Shown here in pieces: positions 50,401 to 62,222 of a stretch of 64,000 bases of DNA (position 1 is the first letter of the stretch; each line of letters opens with the position of its first letter). The DNA comes from Diplosphaera chodatii. Its lineage: Eukaryota; Chlorophyta; Trebouxiophyceae; Prasiolales; Stichococcaceae. The stretch spans positions 186,001 through 250,000 of the forward strand of contig JAALGY010000013.1 in the NCBI GenBank assembly GCA_032358165.1. Reading direction: 5' to 3'. Below the pieces are notes generated by a model. It saw only the letters and a program-made list of their open reading frames with translations, ran no database searches and was not told the DNA's origin. A program made the translations under genes and the position numbers.

Positions 50401-52037
50401 AGCGCCGTGGGAGACGGCGGAGTGCCGGGTGGAGCCACAGATGAAGACATGGATGAGGACGGCTTTGCGGCCGGTGACGAAGAGGGCTCCTGCCCCGTTG
50501 GCTCCGACGAGGTCACGTGGGACTCAGAGTGGACAGACGAGCAGAACGCCGCCGCCGCGGGGGAGTACGATGATGACGGCCCGGAGGGCGACGAGGTATG
50601 AGCGTTGTATGAAAGCCGCTACTCTGGTTGGTATGCCTGTGTCTGACCAATACGGTGCATCGATAGCAGGGCAACATCGAAGGGGCAGTTGATACAAAGC
50701 GTTGTACCCATCGCAGCCATGACAGCTAAGTCCTGCATATCTGTTGGTGACGTTAGGACGGCGACGCACCAGAGGACGATGCAGAACAGGAGGCAGCAGA
50801 AGCAGCGGATGCAGCAGAAACGGCTCACGCCAAGGACGATGCAGCTGCAGCCGAAGACGAGGGCGCAGCGGAGCAGCAGCCAGCGCTGAACATCGAGAGC
50901 ACTGCCGGGCTGAAGGACGCTGTGTCCAAGCTGAAGCAGAAGATCGAGGTGCGTGTCCTGATGCACATGCCCATTTTCCTGCAGCCCCAGCACTACAGCT
51001 ACCCATGCACAGCGGTGCAAGATTGCTGCCAGGCCACCATGGCGCGACACGCCCGCCTGCTGGCACGATGCCTTTTCCGCCTCGCGGAGCTGGGTTTGTG
51101 ACATCAGGCCGTGCGCGCCCTGCAGGACGCCAAGGCCAGCGACGAGTACGTGGAGCTGTCGGCCGGCAAGCAGGAGCTGCTGAAGCGGCGCATGAACCTG
51201 GCCGCCCGCTGCGTCATGCAGGTGCGCTGCCGGGACCCCTAAACCCTAAACCGTAAACCTTCCATGGCTGCCCTCCCACCTCCAGCCGGATGTGCTCAAA
51301 CTGATGCACGCCCAGGCAGCGAGCTGGGTTCCTGGGCGGCAGACTGGGCTCCACACCCTCGCCTAGTGAACCGTCTTGTTCTCTGGCCCCTGTCCAGAAG
51401 CATCAGGACGCCTGCCGGGAGGTGGAGAAGATGCCGGAGCTGGATGAGGTGACGCCCGACATGTCGCCGGCGGACGTGCGGGCACTCATCGTGCAGCGCG
51501 GCGGCAACATCCCGAGCGGGGAGGCGCAGGTGCGGCCAGGTGCACCAGTTCATGATTTCACAGCGCGCGTCGAGCGGCGCACCCCAGCGCTGTGCTCGCT
51601 CGCCCAGCCTCACCACAGGCTGCGGCGTGCGCAGCTCTGCAGCAAAAGCCATGTAATGGGGAACCCGGTGGCTATTTGCAAAAGCAAGGTGCCTGCCAAC
51701 AGGGTTATCTGCCATCTCTGCAACGGCAGATGTGATTTCCGTTACATCTGTTATGTCATGGTTAGCCGAAGCCAACAAAGCTTCTTTTAATTGTGACCAG
51801 AAGCGGAAGCTGAGTCACTCGCTGTTTATCATATAGAATGTGCTTCCCAATGGAAGAGTTAAATGACCCCACACACTGCAGGCTGAAGAGGAGCGGGAGG
51901 CAGCGGAGGAGCAGCGCATCCTGGATGAGGCGCAGGCGATCGTCTGGCGCAAGAAGGACAAGCTGCAGAAGCTGGCAGCGGCGGCAGCTGCAAGCGGTGA
52001 CGAGGACGACGGCGACCTGGGGCACGACGAACTCTGA
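38453..52037 (+). CDS. UGGT: UDP-glucose:glycoprotein glucosyltransferase (ER folding sensor), with extended C-terminus
   Basis: It reglucosylates N-glycans of misfolded ER glycoproteins so that calnexin/calreticulin rebind them. I assembled 41 exons in continuous phase: 38453-38665, 38816-39049, 39178-39412, 39576-39748, 40151-40318, 40543-40722, 40918-41007, 41238-41333, 41563-41700, 41923-42070, 42198-42382, 42490-42635, 42749-42819, 42998-43119, 43289-43433, 43578-43729, 43881-44061, 44222-44432, 44562-44694, 44901-44980, 45083-45179, 45289-45429, 45611-45758, 46004-46125, 46380-46517, 46794-46929, 47114-47212, 47369-47476, 47690-47807, 48018-48153, 48336-48410, 48554-48622, 48810-48958, 49162-49270, 49504-49614, 49858-49938, 50137-50595, 50757-50948, 51126-51221, 51398-51529 and 51882-52037. 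The product has about 1990 residues. It has a signal peptide (second Met at 38489 also plausible), thioredoxin-like sensor region, GT24 catalytic domain about 1364-1646 ([38 protein letters not shown]), then 344 acidic residues ending HDEL. Four introns need GC donors. Confidence 0.93.
40039..40201 (+). repeat. Diverged copy of a UGGT exon segment in the preceding intron
   Basis: About 45 bp at 40039-40083 resembles 40157-40201 in the exon starting at 40151. Both translate as QEAAD(M/A)EAEALEG. The upstream copy follows a CGCAG acceptor at about 40029 and precedes a GTGGGC donor-like site. Confidence 0.75.
51237..51259 (+). repeat. Interstitial telomere-like tract in a UGGT intron
   Basis: The tract is CCCTAAA CCCTAAA CCGTAAACC, directly after the exon ending at 51221 and its donor. 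Confidence 0.8.
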
Positions 52038-52531
52038 TGCGCTGGGGCAACGCTGCCGTGTGAAGCACGTGCAGCAAAATGCAATGAGGTGGTCAGGTCC
52101 CTCGATGACCAGCATGTATGATCGACTCAGGGTGCCTGTCTGTTCCTTCCTCTTGCTAATAAACAATGTGCAGCACCACGCACGCACGGCGCGCCCCTGG
52201 CACAGCGACAGCATTCATCCAGGATTATCTGTGACGAGGCTTGGTTTTGCTTCGGGAATGGAGCCCTGCAGCTGCCAGACCCGCGTCGCTTACGTGGACT
52301 TGAGCAGGCGGCAATCGCAACGCATGTGTGGAAGTCATCCGTCATGCAGTTGCTGCCGACGTCCAACTCTCAGGGGTTAGCTTAGACCCTATCCCGGTCA
52401 CGTGCCGGCACGAGCCGCCTTCGAGTCTCTTCTGCAAGGCCCACAACACCTCCCCTGCTATGCTTTGAAGCAACCTGCTGCTGACTACCATACTCGTTCT
52501 CGAGCCTCCGCAAGCGCCTCGCAGACCTCTG
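52038..52531. promoter_or_regulatory. UGGT 3' flank and NIN-like gene 5' flank
   Basis: These 494 bp lie between two plus-strand genes. No exon is supported. The segment must include the end of the UGGT transcript and the promoter of the next gene. Confidence 0.4.
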
Positions 52532-55500
52532 ATGCTCAGCGCGCCCCTGGCGGCAAATATCCAGTCTGCCATCTCCAACTGCTGTGCCTCCGCCCCTACC
52601 GAAGGCTGCTTGCTCCAGGTAAGAACGGCACGCAACTTGTCTGCGCAAAACCATTGGCTTCGTGCCAGGCAGCGGCTCCCGCTGGGCTGCGCTGCAGCGG
52701 CAGCCTTCTGGCCTCACGTGCACACCACACTGACCGTGAGCTTGCCGCTCTGACGCCCCTGTCCGCCGGCCGCAGGGGTGCAGACCCCTTCAGAGTATAC
52801 TGGAAATAGCTGATGGACCTTCTCCCGCAGCGGTGCTGCGCACCATGCAATTTGGCCCTCTAGTTGCCACGGGATCACATTCCGGGTGCTGCCCCGTCTG
52901 CAGGTGTGGACGCCGGACTCCCGTGACGATGGTGTGTCGCTGTTGAGGACGAAGGTGATTTGCAGCGAATGTTGGGGCCTCAACCCAAGCAAGGCCCGCC
53001 AGTGCCCCCGGTCTGCCTGACGTTATCTTGGGCCAATGTCCGCCCGGCTGCTTTTCGGTGACAAAACCCCTCAGGTGCGGCTGCCTCGGCGCAGGGGCGT
53101 CCCTTCGTCTGCTGGGGTTCTGACGAGCGCGCAGCGCTGCTGCGCTGCCTGAGCTGCGAGGCAGGAGTATCGCTCGGCGCACAGGTTGTCATTACAGGGT
53201 TTTGCCATCGCAAGTGCCCGCTAATCCAGCTTGACGGCAGCTGCTGACATGGGCGCGGCGCACGAGAACGACTGATTGTACTGAGCACCTTCGTGCCACG
53301 TAGGACCTCGTTGCTGCGGCGTTTGAGCGCAGAGAGGCGGTCGTCGCGGCTCAGCTGGAGGCATCACCCTCGCACGTGCCGTCCCGCGCGGCCGCCCTTG
53401 CACGCTGCCGCATGACCGTCGCCCTTGCCCTGCCCCTGTTCGAGCATGCTGACCGTAACATTTCCATCGGCGCCCTGGAGGTGGCCTCCACGGCGGCGCA
53501 GCCGGCGCCTAGCTACGCCTTCTTGTCGAGCCTGGCGAGCTGCTTGCAGGTGCGTTGCTGGTAGGCACAAGCCGCATCGCCACAGAATCTGCGCATTGTG
53601 CACCTGATTACCGGCCTGCAAGCGGCTGCAGCAGCACACCATGCGCTGTGCGGTCAGGTCATGGAGTACTGAGGGACACCACCGGCGTTGCCCATATGCT
53701 GATGGCCAGATGCAAAGCAAGCAGACACGAGTTCTGCTAAACAGTCGTCTGCTGCTTAGAGTGCACGGCTTCATGACAACGCAGGACTCGGGGATATACA
53801 CATGTGATCTGAAGGCGGTACTGGTCAGCAGCGCCAAGGCCCCTGCCTCGCCGGGAGCCGCAGATGTTGCCCCTGCCGCTGTTGGTCCCCACGAGCAGGC
53901 GCTACTGGACCCTGGCGTCGGTCCAGACTTGCCAGCAGTGCAGGCGGCTGCTCCTATGGTCGAGATCAAGCTGGAGGGCGCGCCGGCAGTGCCCGCCGTC
54001 AAGGTCGCGAGCTCGCCGGACCTTGGCGGAGCCGTGGACGTGTTGCTGTCCAAGGCCGGCAGCCCCCGCAGCAGCCGCTCCGCCAGCACCATCGGTGTCG
54101 TCGACTCCGAGGACGCCGACACCAGCAACAGCGGCGGCGGCAGTGGTGAGGAGTCCGGCTCTTTCGGCGTCAATGACGGTCCAATCGCCGGGGGCCTGGT
54201 GCGAGCAGCGAGCGGCTGCTCGATCGATGACCGCTCAGGCGGCAGCGGCGGCGCCGCAACGTCTCTGCCAACAGGTGCCCTGTCACTGCATTATCTGGCC
54301 TCAACCTCACGTCCGCCTCTGGTTCCAATGCCCGTGAGAGCTGCGGTCTTTGCTTGTCATCAGCCATGCTCGTGTCGCAGCACCATGCCTGTCTCGCCTG
54401 AGACCCAAGTGGCTGTGGTTTTCATCCTGCTGCAGAGGGCACTCAAGACGACCAGGACGCAGCAGCGTTCAAGCAGCTGCAACTGCTGCAGCCTGCATCG
54501 GGGCAGCAGACGCAGCCGCCGCCGCCGCTGCAGCGTCAGCGCTCATCGCTGCTGCTGCCGGCCGCCACTGATGCAGGGGATTTGGCTGCGCTGCCCGGCT
54601 TGAACGACGCCCAGCGACTCATGTTCATGGCCTTTGCGGTGGGCACACGTTGTCATTTTTCTGGCACTAAGCTGATCCCGGGCGATGCCAGTTCAGCCGT
54701 CATCTGCCGCCGGCATGCAGTTGCACCATGCAGGTGCTCCTGCGGTTTTGCAGGCCGCTTCAGGGGATGATGCACCGCTTCCTGCTCTGCAGCCGTCGTA
54801 CAATACGGAGATGAAGCAGGTAGCACGCACCCTGGCGGCGAGGCAGGCTGCTGCGGAGGGTCTGCCGCCCACCCGCCAGACGCTGATGCCCGAGGCGGCT
54901 GTAAGGCCGGCCACATTGACAACGTCAGGCAGCAGGAAGCAGGTGAAGCGGGCGCTTGAGGAGGAGCGCCAGCCCCCCAAGCGGCAGCGGCAGCGGCCGC
55001 TCCGCATCACTGCTGCAGGTATTTGGTGTGTGTGCCTCAGATGAACGCACAGCGAGCAGATGATGTTGCAGATAATGTCCCTTTGTGCGTTTGTGGTGCA
55101 CATCGACTGCTGGGCCGTTCATGCCAAAGGGTCTGCAATGACGACAACCGCCCTTTGATCACAGTTACACTGCGCCGCAGGCCCGACGCAGGCAGGGCAG
55201 CGCTCCACCGAGGCACCCATGTTCGCACCTGCGGTATGCATGTCTCCATAGCCCAAGGCTGCCATGCTGACGATGCCTTGCCTGCCTGCTCGCTGAAGCC
55301 GTCAAGCCCAGACCAAATAACACAATTCGCTGATGCTGCACTCATCTGATGTGCTCAAAACGGCTGCTCTATAGGAGGACACTGTTGGGTGGGACCACCT
55401 GGCTGCATCCTCCACCAGCTGCATGCCGGGACTGCCCTTTGCAGGCGGTCCCCACAGCGCTTCCCTCCACACCGAGCCCCTGAGGTGACTACGGTCCAAT

Positions 55501-56904
55501 CTGATTGCAGCTCAGCCCTGCAAAGCTGCCACTTGAACAACTGATCCTGCAACCTGCTCCTGCAGACACGACAACACTTTTTGCAGATTGCTGCTCTGCT
55601 CATTCATGTGGCCAAAGCCATCCTCCCTCAATATGCTTCTGCTTGCATTGCTTGCAGTCAGCGCCCCAGGAGCATATCGGGCACGCCTTCCGTCCTCACA
55701 ACACCGCCGCCGACGTTCGACAACCTGCTGCCAGACGTCCCGTCGTCGCTGCCTTGCCCAACGCACGATGCGTCCATGCAGGTGCTTGACAAGAAGCTGT
55801 TGGACCGCTAACGCCGTGCAACCAGTGACCACCGCTTTGCAACTGCAGGCACCCCTGAATGCTGCATGCTGCTTTTGATAGTGAATAATGTCGACCGCTC
55901 CGCAGATTGTGACCAGGTCCATGTTATCTCCGCAGCGGCACATGCCCCTGCGCGAAGCACCGCTCAACTTCTTCGACACCCTGCCGGCCGCCAGCTGTAT
56001 CCCGGAAGCCCTGTTTGACCAGCAACATCAGGTGTGCCTCTATGCCTGCTTGCTACCCGTCCATCACTGCCTTACCGACCAGGCGTGCTGCGCAATTGTT
56101 GCCCGGCAGTAGGTCGTCACTGGTGCGTTGGGACAGTATGCTCACGCATCGAAGGAGCACCAAAGGCAACATGCTTGTGTTGCTGCAGGCGCAGGAGATA
56201 TTCCGCATGGTTGGTGAAGACCCGTCAAATTCGACCACCAGTGCACACGTGACAAGAGGCCCACCAGCGGTGCTGGAGCATCCCCAGCAGCAGGTCATGC
56301 ACCCGGCTGCCGGCAGCACGATGCCGCTGGCATCGCACCACCATTCAGTCGGCCCGTCGCCGCTGCTGCCGCAGCATCCGCCTTTGCTGGTGTGCTATTC
56401 AGCAATGCTCTGTCTCGCTTTCTGCTGTCCGATCGTTATACTCATGACTCACATCCCTGGATACCACAGCACCTCGACCCTGAAAGCATGTCCCAAAGTG
56501 GAGTCGGTGTGGTCATATGACTGTCTGACAGTAGACACTTTGTATTTTCCTGCAGACGCAAGCCTTTGAGCGTGTGGCAATGCCCGACGCGCCCGCCATG
56601 TCCTCTGCAGACACCTATGGTTCTGGCTACCTCGACTCGCTGATCAGCCACCAGGTGCACACCAAGTGCGCTGCAACCTTGCCGGTATCACTGAACAGGG
56701 TTCAGTCTGGGACCCCGTAACATGAGCATCCAGCCTGGCAGCAGAGTCCACCTTGTGACTGCTGCCAAGGTAAATGTTGATTTGATGTGTGGTCTTGTGC
56801 TGCAGGATGACCACCTTGATGCAGCGCTGCTGGAGGGCTTGGAGTTTGATCTGGACATGAGCGCACCGGAGTTTGCCGCCATGGCATTGGCCATGGTGCA
56901 CTGA
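52532..56904 (+). CDS. NIN-like/NIT2-like (NLP-type) regulator lacking a visible RWP-RK domain
   Basis: Fourteen exons join in phase: 52532-52618, 52904-52954, 53095-53184, 53304-53549, 53785-54274, 54436-54638, 54721-55018, 55181-55233, 55375-55484, 55658-55781, 55906-56031, 56189-56389, 56556-56654 and 56806-56904, giving about 758 residues. Residues 1-150 resemble the GAF-like N-terminal domain of NLP nitrate-response factors: QVWTPDSRDDGVSLLRTKGRPF, LLRCLSCEAGVSLGAQ, and CRMTVALALPLFEHADRN followed by IGALEVAST. A long Ser/Ala/Gly-rich linker follows, then MKQVARTLAARQAAAEG, a strongly basic PPKRQRQRPLRIT, and Pro/Ser/His-rich segments. The end is acidic-hydrophobic (LLEGLEFDLDMSAPEFAAMA), like an activation segment. 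I find no RWPxRK motif in the exons or in the intron at 55019-55180. The NLP assignment rests only on the N-terminal pattern. Exon 7 could instead begin at 54754, also in phase. Confidence 0.7.
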
Positions 56905-57188
56905 TCAATGCACAAAGGAGAGGTGGCACTCCAACGAGGCAGTATCATAAGTGGCAGTACTGTATCGAAACCATTGCTATTTTGGTTACCAGCCTTTGCC
57001 TGAAAAGCATCATGCCCTTGCACACCCTGTGATCGTAGGAGTAACAGTCAGCATGGCCTCAACTGGATGAACAGAGTTGGGCCTGATGAACCAGATGAAT
57101 GGCTGAGCACCGGGAGACATTGGTGATTGTAGCATCCCTCAACGGATTCTGAGCCCATCATCGCCTGCTGAGTGCCATATAGGCGCCT

Positions 57189-59312
57189 TCATGCTGTGCC
57201 CACTGTGGAGGGAACGAAGAACGAAGTCTGGATCTCCCGCAGCTTCTCATGCGCGACCCGCCACTGCACAGACACCAGTGCCTGAGTCTCAGCCTGGACC
57301 ACATGCAAATATTGCGTACCCCGTGGCAGTCGGCCTGCATGGATGTCCTTCGACAGGGCAGCCTAGACCGGAAAGTATCCGTGCAAGGTGCCGAAAGAAG
57401 TGGAGATAGCGACACCTGCCGGCCATTGGCATTGACAGCGAGCAGGAAGGCGCGGTTGCCAACGGCGGTGGCTGAGATGAAGTGGTACGGCTTCTTGGCA
57501 CCCTTCACCTCCACCTCCCTGCAGTGGCCACGAATGGTGGACACTTGCAGAACACTGAGGGATATGGAGGCAACCTGCTCCATCGAATAATTCGGACGAA
57601 GGCCCACTATGGGCCGTAGAAGGACACTTTTGACATGGCCAGGCCAGCAAAGGAGGTGTGACACGAGTTCCGGGCAGCGCTGCTGTGATGCTACAGCGCC
57701 AGCAGCAACAGCCTCATCAGCACAGTCGTGCAGAAGTCACCGCACGCATGACGCATGTGACACCCCTGCAGACCGCCTCCACACGCCAACATCGCGCAAT
57801 CGTGCACCCAGCCCACGTTAGGGGTGTGCTCTGCTACAAAAAGGCACTCCCTTGCTCACCACTGGTAGTAGGTGCGGCCGTCCTTCTGGACGACCTCCGT
57901 GCTGCTGACGCCCTCGTCTGGCAGCGGCCCGCCGATGACCTCAGGCGCGAAGCCCGAAATCAGGCGGTCTGGCGGCCCTGCAGGAGAGCCCAGTTGCAAC
58001 GTCATGACCTGGGAACTGTGCTGAATAAAGGTAGTGGTGTGACACTTGCAGCATGCTGGATAAGCTGCCATGATTGTTTCACAAAGTGCAGCGTCACACA
58101 GAGCAGTGTGGATGAGGCAGGAAGTTAGGGGCAAGACATTTTCACTGGGCAGCAGTAAGGGCGGGCTGCAAAACACCCTTGGTTCCCTCGGCCGCTCTAC
58201 AAGGGTGTGAATCACGAAGGACTGACCGAGGTCCTCCAGGGTGACATTGGCGTTGAAGCCCACGTCCTTGAAGCGCAGCACGGGCGCAACCACCACGATC
58301 ACGTCGCCCTGCTTGGGGTCCGCATACCGCAGGTCGATCTGCAGCAAGGACACATGTAAGGACTGATGGTGCCTGAGTGTATGCAACTTCGTTTGGGAGG
58401 GTGCCCAGACCTGCGGGCTGCCTTGGGGTGTAGAAACACGGTGTCGATATGGATGTCGGGAGGGCGTCAGGACCTGCGGCATCGGGTGCTGCAGGAGGGG
58501 CAACTGTTCATCTCGACGCAGCAGGCTGCAGAGGTGGGAGGAGAAAGCAGGAAGGGAGGTCACACAAAGGATGCTATGTAGGAGCGCACCTCGGTGCCGC
58601 CCAGGTCGGCGATGGAGACGGGCGTCTCCTCCCAGCCGTCCGGCAGCCGGAAGCGGTAGCGCGGGATCTCGGACCAGCCGACGCCGTGGCCGCCCGACTT
58701 CCCCTCCGGCCGCTGGTACTGCCTGAACCCCTCCGCATCCACCTCCTTGCTCAGCCCTGCATCAGGGTTGCAGAGCATGTCATCATCATAACCTACTTCG
58801 GACCACTGCTGCCTGGCGCCCTCCGCATCCAGACCTCAGCTTTCCCCTGGACTGTTGCAGGTGGTACCTTAGTCTGAAACTGCTGATACCGAGGCCTCCC
58901 CAACTCGATTGTGCCTGACATCATGTAGGCTGCTTCGACAGTTCAGTAGCCTGTGTGACAGGAAGTGCGGCGCACCCGGCAGTCGACCTGCGGTCAGGCC
59001 CTGCACCGCATAGGCTTGCCGCTCGCCCGCCATGGTTGCTGACACTGCTGCCGCTGCTCCCAGCAGGACGCTGCGCCGGGACGCTGCTGCAGGGCTGCCG
59101 TCCTGTTGCGCATGGACATCATGACTGCGTGATGGTGTTGCATCCGGCAGGCTGGTGCTCTGTGCGTGCGGCCTGTCGGTTGCTGCTCTGGCGCAGCTCT
59201 GCGGTACGATGCGGGACCTGCCGGTGCCTGTGAAGGGTGCGGGGGCGCGCAGCGCAGGGCTGCCATGTGCGACGGCAGCGTGCGCCTGCGTAGGTCCCAC
59301 AGCTGGCAGCAT
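57189..59312 (-). CDS. PPD6: PsbP-domain thylakoid lumen protein (PPD6-like)
   Basis: Six exons join in phase: 59312-58976, 58756-58590, 58338-58227, 57977-57860, 57518-57416 and 57263-57189, giving about 303 residues. The N-terminus is bipartite: a transit peptide, then a twin-arginine lumenal signal SRRSVLLGAAAAVSA around residues 78-92 with a likely cleavage after AYA at about 102. This implies Tat import into the thylakoid lumen. The mature part has the PsbP-like fold of PPD6: GKSGGHGVGWSEIPRYRF, VSIADLGGTEIDLRYADPKQ, IVVVAPVLRFKDVGFNAN, FAPEVIGGPLPDEG, DGRTYYQW, ATAVGNRAFLLAVNANGRQW. An in-frame Met at 59351 would lengthen the transit peptide by 13 residues. The family's molecular role is not well established. 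The gene is convergent with the NIN-like gene, with only 284 bp between stops. Confidence 0.88.
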
Positions 59313-60105
59313 GGCGCAGGGTGTCGGATCCTGTCCAGCACAGCGAAGCATGTGAGCTGGTCATACGGACTGAGACCGACACGCACCAGCACACTCGCAT
59401 GCATGCGGGGCATGCATGTTAATCTTGGCAACCCAGCATGGGTCTGCTGTGGGGTTGACGAAGCCATGAGCAGCTATGCATGCTGAGTGGATGTTCATGT
59501 CACGATAGGTGGAAGCGTGTAACACCTGCAGATTTAAGCTGGTGATGCACTTCGACATGTCAAACAGCAATCCTCCCTTGAAACCAGCACGTCACCTGCC
59601 TGTTGTACTCAGCGCCTGCGTCCCCGTCGGACCTGGCCGGAGATACAGCAGTTGTGGTCCGTGATGATCAAGTCACCGCTGTTATCATAGACGAAGCAGG
59701 TACAATTTGTGGGCAATGACAGGTTCTCAGCAGTGGTCGCAGGTGGAGCGGATGCAGGAAGGTGGCCTTGACCTTCCACAGATGGTTGCCCCCGCACATC
59801 CACGGCAGCCCAGTTACACGAGGCGTCTGCTGCAGAGGCATCTCACATACTGTCGGCCTGACCCACCGCTGTTGTGCGAATAGCCGGTGTTCTGGCAGCA
59901 GTCGCCGCAGGGCACCTGGTCCCCATCCCTCGACCTACAGGTCCAGGCAGGCAGACACCAGCGATCCCAGCGTCATCAGCGCGCACACCACTCTGCGCAG
60001 GAGCATCAACGTCTCGGCTGCGTAGACTACAGTAGTTCACGGTTGGCAATTGTCCGCTGAGCCTGTGGGGTGGCTCAGCACAGCGTCAGCGCCACCCCTG
60101 CAGCA
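59313..60105. promoter_or_regulatory. Divergent intergenic region between PPD6-like and NDUFB7 genes
   Basis: About 0.8 kb separates divergent starts and should hold both promoters and 5' UTRs. No additional exon is supported. Confidence 0.4.
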
Positions 60106-60681
60106 ATGGGCCTCCTCAGCAGCCTGGGCCTGACGTCATCAGAGGAGGACGCATCACCGAAGATGATCGCCTCACAGGTGCCTCGATCATCGTATGGGTC
60201 AGGCTTTGGTGGGAAGCTTGTTTAGCAAGACACGCCAATCTTTGGGCGGCTCAGCGGCTTGACCTCTGCTCTGCATTATCACGTAGGCCCGCACCCACAG
60301 CGCAACTCAGCGAGTACCATGATGTCGCAGGTGGACATGAACAATGCAAAGCTGGACATCGGGTACAGGGACTTTTGCGCGCACCTGCTGATCCCGCTGA
60401 ATGAGTGTCGGCGGGCGGCCTTCTACATGCCCTGGTCCTGTGGCGAGGTAGAATGCTGTTTGTGACCAGCAGTACGCGTATGGCATGCGTCTGCGATCAC
60501 ACGTGTCCGATCTGGTGGACTCTTTTGATACTTGGGTGCACGCTGGATGTGCAACTTCCCATGCAAACCCCTTGATAACATGTCCGTTGTCCCTGATCAG
60601 GAGCGGCACAAGTATGAGAAGTGCCAATATATGGAGTACAAGCGTCGTGTGGCGAAGATGGACGCCTCGAGGAAGAAGTGA
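60106..60681 (+). CDS. NDUFB7: Mitochondrial complex I subunit NDUFB7 (B18)
   Basis: This is an accessory subunit of respiratory NADH:ubiquinone oxidoreductase. Three exons join in phase: 60106-60177, 60331-60447 and 60601-60681, giving 89 residues, typical of the family. The characteristic twin CX9C arrangement is present: CAHLLIPLNEC then CGEERHKYEKC, which forms disulfides in the intermembrane space. The protein starts MGLLSSLGLTSSEED and ends in a basic helix YKRRVAKMDASRKK. A downstream ATG at 60320 is upstream of the exon 2 acceptor, so the start at 60106 is preferred. All splice phases are 0. Confidence 0.93.
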
Positions 60682-60950
60682 CGAGGAAGGCTTGCGAGCG
60701 GGGGTGCGGGTAGCGGCTGGCAATGCTGTGGTAGACATACTATGATGGTGGTAATTGGGAGTGCAGTGTGCCCCAGTTAGCCGGCGAGTCTACTTTGATG
60801 GTGTCAAAGCCAGGGATTGATAGGTGCCCGCACCAACTATGCTGAGACTCAGCCGGGCCACAGTCCATGGACGATCCGTGAACAGATGTGCCGATAAGAT
60901 GATACAAGAGGTTAAAAGTACACTGGCAGTTTCAACAGCAGCTGCTCTGG

Positions 60951-62222
60951 TCACTCTTTGGGTGGATCCCATGGCCCTTGCAGCTGCTGAATGCCCGCCT
61001 GCAGCGCCTTGACTAAGCTGTCTGCAGTCGGCACAGACAGACGTTGTCACCGCAAGCAGCATGGACACGTGTGCTTGCATACATGTTGAGTCGAGCATGC
61101 CGCACAAGGAGTGAATAAGCTGGGGCTCGTATGGCCGGAGCCCTGCAAACCCTGAACCCTGGCGCACCTTCCGAACCGACTTCCTGCCGCTGTGTGAGCT
61201 TCTCGAAGACGGTTCGCACCACCTCCCTGTGGTCGAAGGCCAGTGGCGGCAGCTGGCCCACCGGGAACCACTGCGCGTCTGCAGCGTCGTCCTGCGGACA
61301 GCACAGCAGCATGCTCCACGCTGCGCACTGACACCAACCAGAGCAGGGGTGCCTGAACCGAAAGGTCGGCTGGTGCCGCCGGGTGATCAAGCGTGACCTG
61401 CCCACCGCTGCCTTGACGCCCAGCTTGGAGGAGGGCACCAGCGCTGCGTACGCCACCGTCACCGTCCAGCCACGCGGGTCCCGGCCCGGCGTCCCAAAGG
61501 CGCCCACCTAAATCCAACATGCAGTCCGTGAGTTCAATGAACAGTTCAATGCGAGCCTGGCACGCCCTGTCCGTGATCCGAGTGTGCCTGCACGCACGAG
61601 GCGCTGTGCTCTGCGTGCATTGCAAAATGTGTTAAGGTTCGAGCACCCAGCGTTTGCCACATGCACAGAAGTGCACGCCGCACAATGCCCTGGTCAGCTG
61701 CAGACCTGGAACAGCGTGGTGTCAGACGGCTGCACGGACGTCTCCTCCTCCAGCTCCCGAGCGGCCGCTGCGTGCAGATCCTCGTTTTCATCCACGAAGC
61801 CGCCTGGCAGCGCCCAAAGCCCCTGGGCAGTACGACAGACACGACGCTTGGCAGGGCACTGCAAGCACCTGCACATCCGCCCCTCTTACTGAATTTGCCT
61901 AACTAAACACGTATGCCTTCTAACCCTCGTGATTTGGATTCACGTGTGGTCAACCTACCTTGCATGGCGGGTTCTTGCGCTGCACCAGCAGCAGATGCGG
62001 TGCGTCGCCAGCCGCCTCTGGCTTCGACACGATGGCTGCATCCACCGTTACTGATGGCCGAGGATACCTGCGTATGGCCAAGTGGCATCTGCTTCATCAG
62101 CACGCTTGACACCAGCATGCATCTGGTGTGTGCATGTTTGGACCATTATATAGTGCATTCGTCATGTGGGCCCTGGCATTGAGATCCCACTTGTAGCAGT
62201 GCTCGCCAGACTGTGACGCCAT
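60951..62222 (-). CDS. Nudix hydrolase (ADP-ribose pyrophosphatase-like)
   Basis: Six exons join in phase: 62222-62191, 62067-61959, 61822-61706, 61507-61406, 61291-61168 and 61021-60951, giving 184 residues. It starts MASQSGEHCYKYPRPSVTVD, the usual entry to this Nudix group. The Nudix box is in exon 3 at about residues 55-77: GGFVDENEDLH then AAAARELEEETSV, with the metal-binding REXXEE glutamates intact. The consensus Gly near the box end is Ser here. Later motifs are RDPRGWTVTVAYAALVP and DAQWFPVGQLPPLAFDH, found in NUDT proteins acting on ADP-ribose or NAD-type substrates; the exact substrate is not determined. There is no targeting peptide. It is convergent with NDUFB7, 269 bp apart. 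The short first and last exons were chosen by reading phase and family N- and C-terminal patterns. Confidence 0.85.
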
